Shown: one piece after another, positions 49,181 through 60,431 of the stretch
Position numbering within the stretch: the first letter of the stretch is position 1
Layout: each line of letters begins with the position of its first letter
Origin: Amphibalanus amphitrite
Lineage: Eukaryota > Arthropoda > Thecostraca > Balanomorpha > Balanidae
Length of the DNA: 64,000 bases
Direction of reading: 5' to 3'
NCBI RefSeq assembly: GCF_019059575.1
Contig: NW_024881574.1
Coordinates: forward strand, 558,001 to 622,000
Notes under the pieces: model-generated
Databases searched by the model: none
What the model saw: the letters and a program-made list of their open reading frames with translations, nothing else
What the model was told of the DNA's origin: nothing
Translations under genes and position numbers: made by a program

Positions 49181-50993
49181 TAGAGGTGGCAAAACTGGAA
49201 AATTTTGGGACCCGGACCCGGACCCGGTCTGACTGGCACATTTCTGGAACCGGTCAGACCCGGTCTAAGTCAGCGTTGGAACCAGATGGACCCGTTCCCA
49301 AAATTCATTATGAAAATTGTATACAGTTGTAGGCATAGCAAGAAGAAAATAGTTTCTTTCCAATTGGGCATACTTGTGTTGCAAAGTAAAAAACTCATGC
49401 CATGGTCATTTCACTTCGCTTCACAGTTTGTATCTTAGAACCAGATTCAGGTCATATTTAAGAATATAAGAAGTAGGTAAACCAATGAATTTCATGCTAA
49501 CCTAAGTCACTTTTACTACAGCTGCTAAAAATGATGTGAACTGGGGATCCATGGATCAGTGCCTTCACCAGTCAGAACCTAACATCAACATGGAACAAGA
49601 TAACCATACTGATACATACCTTTTCTAATATTCTTGGTAAAAGATATTCGTTTTTAGAATTAATTCATTAGTCCTTACAAATATTTTCAACTATCCAAGG
49701 CCCCAAACGAGAAAACATTCAAAATCAAAATAGAAACATCAAAACTTTGTGAGGTCCGCCAGAAATGTCGACACGATAGCAATGCAAGGGACAAAACAGG
49801 CGTTAAATCACTGCAAAATTTTGTTGGGGTTAAAGTACTGCAAAATCGTAATGGCAAATGGCAATAAGCTTTTAAGTACTGCAAGGTTGCGATCATGACT
49901 TAAGTGCCAATTTATTAACGTAGAAAACAAATTACATTTTTTTTTTGTTAGTGCCTAGATATAGAATAAATACCAAGGGTTCTGAGACTTACCTGATTTC
50001 TTCCCAAACGTGTTCCAAAATTGTAACCTATATGCAGTAGATTAGCGTGCGTAAGGTATGGCATATATGACGCTCAAATGCGCCATTTTCACATCAACAC
50101 GGAATCGACGGAATCATTGGCCTTGGAGAAAGGCATTGGTATTGACTCAGTCTTTTTGCCAGCTGCTGCCGTATGATGGCGCTAGTAGAGCGCTATATGT
50201 ATAAGCGCTCTGCTAGCGCCACCATGCGGCGCCAGTTGGCTAAAAATCTTATCAATACCTACTACGGTTTCTGGAGAATGCCTTGGATTCATTTTTAGCT
50301 TTATGGATTTATGAAAGGGCATGTTGGTTTTATGAGTTGTCTTCTGGTCGTGATAGAAATAATTTCAAAGCTGTTTGAGTTATGAAATGCATTTAAATAT
50401 CAAACATGAACTCTGATTTCCGGTGGGCATAGTGACTTTGGTATGTCAATGTCTTTGAAAAGGCAGGTGAGAAGGCCACTGGTCAGCCTTGCTTCAATTG
50501 GATTTGTGGCCATTTATAAATGGATTTCAGTCATACCTACTTACCTACATATGTTATTGGTATTTGATTTCTACAGCTCAAAATATTGCTAGGTTTTGTA
50601 CAGCAAACTGAATGGAAGTGATCCGTACAAACATTTGGTGAAATGTTTTCTGGATTGCTAGCACTTAGAACTTGTTTATTCTGTTGTAGGTGACAAGATA
50701 ATAAATTGAAGCAAGACTGACCAGTTACAGTATGCTATAGAATAGGTAGCCCAATCTGCAGGAATATTAAAATTCAAAAGTGGAATTGGGACTTATGAAC
50801 TGGAAACTGCATCAACTATGACTATGTTTGCCAAAGCATAAAAGATATTAATTTAATATTTACCATAAAGCACAGGGAAATGATAGGACCCGGTTGGACC
50901 CGGCCAAATATTTTGGGAGACCCGGTCTGGACCCATCCGGGTCCAGACCGGTTCCATAGACCGGGTCCCCGGGTCCACATTTTGCCACCTCTA
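49181..50993. mobile_element. hAT-like non-autonomous element with 8-bp target duplication
   Basis: Ends TAGAGGTGGCAAAAC and TTTTGCCACCTCTA form a terminal inverted repeat of about 14 bp. GTGCCTCC flanks both sides (49173-49180 and 50994-51001). Inside both ends are GGACCCGG/CCGGGTCC arrays. The AT-rich 1.8 kb interior has no transposase frame. The terminal sequence resembles the GGTGGCAAA type ends seen in several hAT families. A separate foldback (50138-50259) lies inside it. Confidence 0.88.
50138..50259. repeat. Imperfect 122-bp hairpin nested in a hAT-like element
   Basis: GGTATTGA... faces ...ATCAATACC. The inner arms GGCGCTAGTAGAGCGCT and AGCGCTCTGCTAGCGCC pair with a single mismatch around the loop ATATGTATA. 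It may be a small foldback MITE or a pre-miRNA-like hairpin; sequence alone does not decide. Confidence 0.6.
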
Positions 50994-53900
50994 GTGCCTC
51001 CCCCTGGCCACCCAGCCATTCAAGCGGTCACACCGGGTGGTAAGTATGTTTTACAGGAGCTTCATCATCATTTACCGGCTTAGGGTGACCGCCAGCTCCA
51101 AATACTGCTGTTATCGGCTATCATCATTCATTTGGTAAATAGAATCAGCAAACTGCCTCGACGTTGGACTGAACTCTCAAGCAAGGACCTAGCCCTTTCC
51201 TCATCTTCTAAAATTCTCCAGTGAAATAACCCAGCGAGATACAGCCAACAGCACTACCTACCTCCTACAACTTCCCTCCCTCTCCACTATTGTTGTGAGG
51301 GCAGCACCATCGCCCTCCCTCACCACCGGCCTCTAGTTTGTCTTTCTCCCGGTGGCGGCGCTAGTATCGCCAGCTGACTGCGGGCGGCGGCCGGTCGGCG
51401 GCGGCCTGTGGCGGCCAGTGACGTGAACGGCGACCGATGAGAGTGGGGCCACTGTGGTAGACAGCCATGGCTGACGGCTGACTCGTGGCTACGACGGCGA
51501 GATAGGTGGTAGCTGACCGGTGAGTCGCTTGGGTACAGTGTCCAACTTGGGGAGTTTGAACTGGTCAGGAGATCGGCATTTGACAGAGGTCGTTGACGTG
51601 GCCCGTCACGGTTCGGTGCCTGGCGCTGCCGAGTCGCTTCCGGTGCTCGCTCCTGTCATCTGCATTTTCCACTCCTCTACCTGGGCACTGGCTCACCCAT
51701 ATATCATTTCATAGTGATACTTCGGTCCGTATCTTGGGCTCCGTTCCCTCCAAAATAACACCAGAGTCAGCGCGGTGCCTGTCCGCCTGCCTCTCAGACC
51801 GGCTAACGGCGGGCGGTCCCGTTACCTGGCTGGTGCACTCATGTGGGCCCTCTCGGCGGCACCGGCGGCGGCAGCGGCCTTGTCCCGTGCTGACATGTCA
51901 AACACGCAGTCGTCATCCCGATTCATTTACTAGCTTCCATGCAAGGACAGAAATCTGAGCTAACCGAGCATCAGATTCGAAGTGATTTTGGCTAGGAGAG
52001 TGGCTCAATGACTGCTGCACACCGCACAGAACACTGTTACCCGGACTTTATTGGGTTGGGCGACTCTATTGTTCTGCTAACAATACCAGTGCAAAGGATA
52101 TAAAGGATTACTGGGACATGCAAGGATAACGAGCTTGATTCAACTATCGGTTGTTTGCGGCCGGACTGTCCGCCGGTCTCTCGCTCCTGGCGTGGCGTTT
52201 CTTCTTGAAGAGGATTATCGAGACTTTCGTCGGACAACTTGCTTGTTTGCTGTGTAGTTCGTGACGTAACATTCGTGCTCCAAGTAGCTGTTTGTGGTTT
52301 TGTTGCTGTCTTCTGTGAGCTCCCGGGTGGCCAGCTGAAGGAAGGTTTCATCAGGTTTGCGGTTTAACGGACACCTGTTTTTGACTTATCGTCAAAACAC
52401 TTTCGAAACGGATTACTTGAAGCTTAGGAATCCGAATCAAAGTTGACTTAGCGCAGACAGCTGTGGTTCGTTTGCGTGGAAGACATCCTCAAGTCCTGAC
52501 CACCTCACGTCACGTCCTAACCACGACAGTCCATAAATGTGTCAATAGACACCATAAATTACCTACCACACAGAAACCATTATTTCCCTCAACATCCTGG
52601 CTGTCGTCCTGACCCAATCGGCTCCACATTGGAGGGGGGGGGGGGGGCTGAGGTGAACGATCGCTCGGGTCTGTCTATCACCTAGCCCGGCGAGCCTCGC
52701 GGCGTTTGGCATCGTGCCTGGCACGCACCCCCTCCCTTCCCTCCGCCCCACCCCCACCCCCATGTTGCTCTTAGCCTCGCCGAAACGGAAGAGAGCACGC
52801 ACACCAGCCGCGCACTGCAGTTCGCTTCGGTGGGCGTCTAAGCAAGCGGTTTCGACAAGAGAACATCAGCTTTTGCATTGTCTGGCCGTTTCCAAATGTA
52901 AAGACGCCGACAATGGTGACGAGAGATTTGTTTACGATGGTGCTCGTTTTGTACCACGGAAGCCGTATCATCGGTGAGAGAGGAATGGCTTCGGATTCTC
53001 AGTGACAGGCTGATGTGTTGGCATCCCTCGAGTTGAGCATTGAACTTGGTCTTGGTCTTCTTGGTTCTTTCGCTGATATTTTATTTTCATGTTTCAAAAT
53101 GCACATGAAAATTGAAATTCGGTCTGCATTCCTCTCAATTATTTTTTCATGACTCAAACTTTAAGAATATTGATGAAGATGATGTCTTTCTTCTCTGAAA
53201 TTTCAACACTCATTTTGCGCCCTGGCGGGACACTGGCCGGCCCCGGCACAGTCGATGTTCAGTTATCCGCTCATTGTACTACCCAGCACGCCTGGCTGGG
53301 TGACAGTCCCAAACGGACAAAACTGAGGAAAACAGCGTCCGACTGCCGACCACTGGCCACCAGATAATTAGGCCGCAGTCCAGCCCGCTCGGGACAATGG
53401 GCCAGCACGGTATGGTGCGGAAAATTTGGCCACTGGCCACCTGAGGCTACCAACCTCGCTGCTGGACAGTATTGTATTGAGCTGAACAAGGTGACGAAGG
53501 CTGACCAGCTTCGACTTAACTTTTATCATTGTGATAGTACGCTGTTGTGAGGTTAGAATCATACGAGTATGTTTTGAACTAGGCACACGGGTGCGGACAC
53601 GCCTCACATGACGTGTGGAAGCGGTTCTGTTGATCAGACTACCGTGTCCCGCCGCGCCACTGCACGGGCTTGGAGGCTAGTTAGGAGCCCAGCCTTTGTA
53701 AACTGGCCAGCTATATGCCCTTTGCACAGGTCATGTATCCACGCTTCCTCTTCGTCAACAGGCGCAGTTGTTTATTGTAACAAAGCCACAGACATTTTTT
53801 GGTGTGCTTATCAAAGCTTGCGCAATGAGCCATGCTCCAAGTCCAGTTCGACTGCGCCGGTCGTACGAGAAGTGCGATAGTTGCTAGTTTCTGCCAAAAG

Positions 53901-54446
53901 ATGTCGCTAGTAAAACGCCGTAAAGGTATGCTGTCCCGCAATACATCATCGATCTGAACGAACGGCTGGATCATAAACAATGCCTCGATCGATTTAAAAC
54001 ATTTTTGGCTCAGGTGATTAGATTTTGCGCTTGAGCTGTGTGCCCTGAGGCTTTTCTGGTGAGCCAGTGGTGGAGCCGTCGTGCCGCGGCGATCGGCGCC
54101 ATGTTTGTTTTCGCTGGGGCCTGCCCCGCAGTCTGGCCAGCCACCGGCAGGCGTCAATTGACGAAATGTCGACGGACATGTTCTGCACTGATCCTGTTTG
54201 GTACGACGGAACAGGCCAGGCTTCTGACTTCTGTATCCTGATTGGGAGAGGTTAAAAGCTGGCGAAACATTGCATGCAAATTGACAGTGGTGCTCATGTC
54301 TGGATACGTTTTTCAAAATGTGTGCTTTGTCATATAGATGACTAGTTTATTCGTCAACATCTGTTATAGACAGAGATAAAAGTAATGCTTTTATGCGGAA
54401 TAGTTTTTTCCGAATCGATTACCATTGCGTATTCTCAAATACTTAA

Positions 54447-55493
54447 CCCTCGCCCTGGCAGGGCATTTTTCATAACACGGCCTGGCAGGGGGGGGGGGTC
54501 GATGCGACCCCCCCCCCCCCTCGCGATTGGCTCCTATGGCACCTAGAAACACCAAATTTGGTAGGTAGGTGGGCCCCCCGGAGTTCTCGCCCCTGTGCAA
54601 ATTTGGTTGCTCTAGGTCAATATTTAGGGGGTTTTTGGGGGTATAAATGTAAAAATTTCGCTTAAAACAGGTCAAAAGTTTTTCGCCTATAACTTTTCAT
54701 CTAATTAAGATAGAGCAAAAAGAAAAGCACCAGTGAACTCAGCACGTCAAGGCGCGTCGAATGATATACTTTTTAGCTTGCTTAAGTGTACTTAAAGTTT
54801 TTCTTAAATTTTAAGTAAACTTAAATTAATAAATTAAGTTCAAATTAACCAAATTGCATCATATCGCATATCATTTGATTCGGCTGATCACCAGGAACAC
54901 AATGATACCATTTTTTAAGCTCTAGCGTCATTATGTGCCAAGTTATTGGCAAAAACGTCATTTGACCTCAGTTGACCTCATTTGACCTGACCCATGGATA
55001 AGTACACCAAACAAAGAAGCACCAAGTGTCCTGCTGTTAAGTACCGTGGTTTCAAAGCACAAAAGTGATAAAACGAAGCGGATATCTCCAGTATTTTCCG
55101 AATTTAGTATTTTCCCATAGGCTTAACATTACGACGTAATGACCTCTAACTGACCTCAGGTCAGTGACCTAAAAAAAACGGACTATATGTTATACAACTC
55201 GGTGAACTTAGCACATCCTGAAAGTTTGAAGGAAATCAGTCGAAAACTGTGAGTTGGACAGGTGCATAAAGAAAATTGAAATTTGACCATGACCTTGTAC
55301 CGGTTTTTCTGACCTGGTGACCTGACCCAAGGTCACCCGGACCGGAAATTTTCAGGTCATATGTAAAAAGGTTGCCCCATAGGCTGTGGCAAATTTTTTT
55401 ACGCTATCTAAAGCCGCCGTTTTTACGCTATCTTCGAAAAACCTTAGGGGGGGGTCGCATCGACCCCCCCCCCCCCCCCTGCCAGGGCGAGGG
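54447..55493. mobile_element. TTAA-family non-autonomous element, copy 4
   Basis: Ends CCCTCGCCCTGGCAGGG and CCTGCCAGGGCGAGGG. Left flank TTAA (54443-54446), right flank CTAA (55494-55497), one base changed. Hairpins of G run, TCGATGCGA or TCGCATCGA, C run lie near both ends. The interior contains TGACCTCA runs near 54960-54990 and AAGTTTAAGT-type AT-rich words. No coding capacity. Confidence 0.75.
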
Positions 55494-57360
55494 CTAATGA
55501 ATATCCCAAATATATATACCGACATTCCCAGGCTGATGAAGGCTGCACTGATGGCCGGTGGCTTGGCCCACCCATGACGTGCCCTTATATACAATGACGA
55601 GTGAATTTCAGGGAGCTAAGCTCCGACCTCTGTGGGGTCTTATGCGACTTCTGGTGCTCTGTTTATGTTCTGCATGTGTAATGATGCGTCAACGGTTCTC
55701 AGCCGCATTCCTGAAGGTACTTAGGCCAGTGCAGTGCATGTTTAGTCTTCGATGGAATGTCCTGGCCGGGGCTCGCCATAAATGAAAAACAAGCGCAATC
55801 TGAGCTCTGAACGTTATTTGCGATATTCTCGGTTATTTGTTGAAATTGTATAATGCCTTTTTCGTTGCATGCTCTGTCTATAACTGGAAGTGCTGTGGGA
55901 TGCCGATTTTCTGCCGTTCTGGTTTTATCCTCAATAGCTGGAAAGTTGAAATTCCAAAAAACTGTACGATTTACGTTGCTGGATCACAATTTACATGCAT
56001 TGTACATCGATTGAATACGGAATGCAGACTGCAGTTTTAATTGTGGTGCATTGGCGCTGCAATTTTCCACTTTTTGTATCTCGGCACTGGGCGCGATATG
56101 AGCCTGTACTAGATGTAATTCTAAGATAACAGCCCTCACTACGTTTCTACATCTCCGGATGGGTGCTTGCAGCAAGCAGCATCACGCGTTTGTGATATCT
56201 GCAGTAAAACAAGATAGGATTAGAGCAGATTACATGTGTTAAGTTTTCATTGAAACTCGTTGTCCAGTGTCCTATCTTCGACGCTGGTTGCTCATATTGT
56301 CAACTTGATATTTCTGTGTCGTATATCATTAGAGGCGAAAGGAAAGTGTGAAAGCGCTAATTGCGAAGGATTTCATAGAAATAGAAATCTGAAAGCAGGA
56401 AAACACGCTCAAAAGCGAACTTCTCACGGATTTTAGATTACCCATGTTTGCTTGATTTGCCATTTTTATCGACTATAGTAGATATGCTAGGTGTACATTT
56501 ACTAAACATGACAACTTTGAAAGTTGCGTAATCGTCGGCCAAACCTCTTATCAAGCCGCTGATAAGTCTGATACCACTGATACCCTTTCCTTTCTCCAGC
56601 CAGTTCTTGTGATCCTAGCTGGGAACATGTCTTACCCGACCCGTTCCGACCTGGCCCGGCGCAGTGGCCGGTCCCTTCCAACCCTCCCTGGCTGAGCCAG
56701 CATCAGCCTCTTGCGTAACCAACGGGGGCGGCTCCGTCGCCACCGCCCGGCGGGGGCGGGAGCGGGGGCGGCACACCTGGCATAACGAGGCGCCCTGTGG
56801 TATCCGACCGCATACCCTGCAACGCTCCGCGCCCCGACCTAACGCAACGCACTGACCCGGAACGCGGCGGCAGGGGCGTAATGTGGTAGGGATTTTGTGG
56901 TGGTTTGTGGGGGCGATTCAGGCGCTGTTGTGGTATGAGCCATTCAGGCGCGAGCGCGACAAATGTTTGAGTAGTGTGCGCCCGTTTGTGGTTTACTCTA
57001 CTTACTATATGAGATATGTTTCGAAAATTCAGTGGACTGGATGTTTTGGTGTGAGGTAGATTCAAATCGGCTAACTTACAATTGGTGCATTTTGGATCAA
57101 TTTTTCTGACCTGTGGTCGTCAATTTCGACGGACGCGGAGATGTCCATTTTTAGGAGATTGTTCGGAAGCATAAATATTGTTCTCAGTTGAAACTTGCTA
57201 TTCTTTTTCTACATCCGAAGAATAAAGTTCCATGCCCATGCGAAAATGAAGCGATTGAAACTCTATCAGGGAGGTTTGTTCTGACCAAGCCAAAAGCCAA
57301 CGTCCCTTCAACTGCTTGTAGTTGACACTGCCACTAACTTGTTATTTTTTCTGTTTTCAG

Positions 57361-57435
57361 TCCTGGTCGATCCGAGTAAACCTGATCATCGGTCCGGACT
57401 CTGGCATCTCGTACACCACCGACCAGCAGGAGTCG
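57361..57435 (+). CDS. PTK2: Focal adhesion kinase, start of FERM F3 lobe
   Basis: Acceptor CTGTTTTCAG, donor TCG|GTGAGT, 25 codons, phase 0. SWSIRVNLIIGPDSGISYTT matches the first strands of the F3 lobe, where FAKs have SSW-I-V-L-IGPEEGISYLT. The small exon size is plausible and the flanking splice sites are strong. It lies between the two inverted TTAA-family copies at 42892 and 62271. Confidence 0.92.
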
Positions 57436-57610
57436 GTGAGTCGGCGCTGATCTCAAAGTTAACGCGTTGCCCTACCATTGCTCTACCCCAAACTGTTCTC
57501 TGTGTAATTATATCTCGTCAAATTATATCATAAAGTCTTATTCTGTTGTCGTCCCAATCCCTATCACTTTCTTCTCCATAGAAGCATCTCAATCTATCCC
57601 AAGAAGCATA

Positions 57611-58076
57611 TTATCTTTCTAGTTGAGGTTTATTTGCCATTGGGTCTACAGTGCAGGGATATTTCTATCTCGCACTCCTCTGAGATGCAAAGATAAGAAT
57701 TTGTTGTATCTGCATCCCTCTGAGATGCAAAGATAAGGTCTCGAGGGTTCATAGCGAAAAATCAAGAGTTCATGTGATGATGGGTCAATAACCGAACGAC
57801 ATTTTTAATGGTTGTTTATGGATGAAACTTATGAAATAAGAACATACTACTCTGAATCTATTTTTATATAGATGAATGCATTCAAATATAATATTCTATT
57901 AACTAAGAATAAACCTCAACATAGAAAGATATAGGATTCCTCATGGCTCACTCGTGGAAGATCGGATATCTTTTCCTCGCGTGTTACAGAAAAACCTCGC
58001 TCCTTCGTCGCTCGGTTTTTCAGTAACCCGCTTGGAAAGATATCCTTATCTTCCACTCGGAGCCATGAAGAATCCT
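57611..58076. repeat. Nested foldback repeats
   Basis: TTATCTTTCTAGTTGAGGTT (57611) is mirrored at 57908-57931. A second dyad, 57933-58076, pairs GGATTCCTCATGGCTC and GGAAGAT...GATATCTTT with their complements around CTCGCTCCTTCGTCGCTCG. Inside is a direct repeat of CCTCTGAGATGCAAAGATAA (about 57679 and 57718). It looks like a small foldback transposon, but no target duplication was found. Confidence 0.6.
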
Positions 58077-58319
58077 CTATGTCTCCCCTGCCGTGTCTAT
58101 CCCTCTCTTTTTTCTCCCTCCCTCTCCCTCTCCCTCTCTCCCTCTCTCCCCACGGTGTCGTGGCCCGTTTCACGCCTCTCCTTCCCTCCTCTCACTTTCT
58201 CTGGCCATTGTCAGTGCACACACGATCCGACCGCGCCGGTGCACCGCCTATTGAGACCACAGATAGGCTAGTGGGGTGCTCTTCAGAGAATTGAACTAAT
58301 CTCCCTTTCCCTCACCGTG

Positions 58320-58320
<1 letters not shown>

Positions 58321-58355
<35 letters not shown>

Positions 58356-58356
58356 G
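58321..58356. repeat. (TCTG)9 microsatellite
   Basis: Nine uninterrupted TCTG units, followed by decayed TCTG words to about 58400. Confidence 0.97.
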
Positions 58357-59698
58357 GCATTCTGACGGTATGTCGGTCTGTCTGTGGGTCTGTCTATGTC
58401 GGGCTGCTGGTCTGTACGATAATGTTTTATCTTTTTCGGCCTATGGACTCCGCCTGTTTGTAATTTTATTTCGACATGAGCCCGTCGTCCTGCCCCTTTG
58501 GTGTCCAGCTATTTAGTCTGCCCCTATCCATGTCTTCGTTTTTCTTTATTTTCATTTCATTTCTCGCAGTTCTTTCCGGCTGACGGCCTTTCCGTAACAT
58601 TACCTTTTTTTCTTCTCCCTCCTTTTTTACTTCATTTGACACATTGTCAATTATTTTTCCTACCTCTTCTCTGCACGTGATGGTCGTGAACACAAGACGT
58701 GCCAGATCTGCGCTCATCCTGCACCAGAGGCCAAGCACCTCAGTTCGGCTACATAGTTCATACACGTTTTGAGCCCGCTTCACTGCGCTGTAACACCACA
58801 GTCCGATGATATCTCGAGAAGCGAACTGTGCCAGACGAATAGCTACGCTCGCCTTTTCTATGTAAATGTCGCGTTTCCGAGTCTGCCGTCGGGCGAGAGA
58901 CGACGGATGGTTGAGAAATTCGACCTCTCACCGGTCACCAAGGGGTTCGACGGGGGAGGGGGAGGGAGGGAAGGGTGCCGGCGAGGGGAGGGAAGACAGC
59001 GGGCAGGCGACGGCGGACGCGTGGCAAGGTCAGTTCGCTGACGGGTGTCAGAAGCCCTCGTGTCAGTGGCCGGCGTGTCACTGACACCGTGTCACTCGTG
59101 GTTTAGGTCCGAGTGTGCGTGAGTGTGAATTGAATGCGAGATATAGGTCACAGGCCGTATATTTTGATATGCGTGGGGCGGTGCGTCTTACGCAAGGTGG
59201 CCTGTGAGCATTGGATATTGTTGGATTTTGCTAGAAGGGCTGCATTCAACATGAAGCCGATTGTAACCCTTCTTTGGAGATGAGACTTGCGTCAAATTCT
59301 GGAAGAATTCTGGTCCTTTCTCTACCTCTAACCTGATTTTATGTTACGCGAAAGGCAGCTTTGTATGTTGCAGAAATTCCGAACGTTTAAATGTTTTAAA
59401 ACATTTTAAATCGTTCATTTGCTCGAGTCGTAGGTTTAATGCTTTTCCATTTTATGAATTTTCGGTCTCCGTTACTCTTTTAATGCCTCCAATTCACAGC
59501 TTACTTTACACGTGGAAGTTATATGTCACTTGTCACCTGTCACCTGTCATGCTGACCTGCGTGCAGCCCATTACGCTGTGGGTTGTGACAGTTCAGTCAG
59601 TGACGTAATACATGACGTCATTAGTGACCTCTCTCCATCCCTCTCTTGCCCTCCCTCAATTTTTCCCATTTGTTTGACACGTCTCTCCCTCTTTTCAG

Positions 59699-59924
59699 CC
59701 GACGCACCTGAGCAGTTTCGATCAAATCCAGAGCATAGAAACACTACCGGCCGAGACGGGTGCCGACCCACGGCCTCCACGGCTTCAACTACGAGTGACG
59801 GGTCGCGCTGAGCCCCTGACGCTCGCCTGCGCGTCCACCAGACAGGCGGACAACATGGCTGACCTGGTGGACGGCTACTGCAGGCTGGTCAACAACGCCT
59901 CCAGCAGCCTCTGGAACAGGCGCG
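59699..59924 (+). CDS. PTK2: Focal adhesion kinase, FERM F3 lobe exon
   Basis: Acceptor CTCTTTTCAG, donor CGCG|GTGAGT, 75 codons plus one base, so the intron is phase 1. PTHLSSFDQIQSIETL begins the exon, then LQLRVTG and AEPLTLACAS, and ADNMADLVDGYCRLVN, the most conserved FAK F3 helix (NMADLIDGYCRLVN in vertebrates). The loop between them (AETGADPRPPR) replaces the vertebrate charged loop. The exon ends at SSSLWNRR, just before the linker that carries the autophosphorylation site, which is not in the window. Confidence 0.95.
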
Positions 59925-60023
59925 GTGAGTGGGGCAGGATCGGACTGGGAGAATGGGAGGATTCATATGCTCACATGCGCTTGCATAGTTATATGTATTT
60001 AAATTTGTTTTTATATATGTTAC

Positions 60024-60255
60024 AGTTAGTATGCGAAATCCGTTAGTTTGCAACGCAACTAGTTTTGTTGCAAACTACCTGACCGGCCAGGTAGTTTGCA
60101 ACGAAATTAGTTCCGTTGCAAACTAACTGACCCTCCAGTTAGTTTGCAAACTAACTAGTTAGGATGCAAACTACCTAGGTACGTTGCAAACTACCTAGTT
60201 ACTTTGCAACGGAACTAGGTGTGTTGCAACGAAACTAGTTGTAATGCGAAATCGA
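60024..60255. repeat. Array of TTTGCAAC stem-loops
   Basis: TTGCAAACTACCTG ACCGGC CAGGTAGTTTGCAA (60068-60101) and TTGCAAACTAACTG ACCCTC CAGTTAGTTTGCAA (60116-60149) are perfect 14-bp stems with 6-base loops, 48 bp apart. Further half-copies run to 60240. Direct copies of ATGCGAAATC bracket the array (about 60031 and 60244). Confidence 0.85.
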
Positions 60256-60431
60256 CGAGGCGGTGGCTCTATTTGTCGGTTAAATTCAACTTTTATGTAA
60301 ATTTTAACAACGGTTGTTAAAACAAAGCTGTGTTTTTCTTAAGGGTGACACTAGACATAAGAGTAGGACGGGTGGTCACATTTAGGATAGAAACAGTGAA
60401 TTAATAGGATTCGACTACATAACGTTACGAT

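Larger units (their letters stand above)
41727..57360 (+). other. FAK intron 4 (15.6 kb)
   Basis: Phase-0 intron ending CTGTTTTCAG. It hosts TTAA-family copies at 42892 and 54447, hAT-like elements at 43905 and 49181, CpG-rich tracts near 46400-47050 and 47650-48200, and long stretches of unremarkable sequence (46090-49170, 51002-54440, 55498-57360). Open frames inside, including 42084-42389 minus, 46600-47310 plus and 53711-54316 minus, lack family resemblance and are not called as genes. Confidence 0.75.
57436..59698 (+). other. FAK intron 5 (2.3 kb)
   Basis: Phase-0 intron with nested foldbacks (57611-58076), pyrimidine-rich tracts at 58090-58150, a TCTG microsatellite at 58321-58356, and two CRE-like sites, TGACGTAA and TGACGTCA, near 59600-59620 shortly before the acceptor. 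Confidence 0.85.

Noticed and set aside
53711-54316. 201-codon minus-strand open frame
   Set aside because: Mixed composition but no family resemblance, no clear splice or promoter context, and it lies inside a FAK intron. It could be a remnant of something unrecognised, so it is not called a gene.
59590-59625. Two CRE-like sites (TGACGTAA, TGACGTCA) upstream of exon 6
   Set aside because: Eight-base palindromic motifs with CG occur elsewhere in the window, for example near 14594 and 37440; no promoter evidence here.
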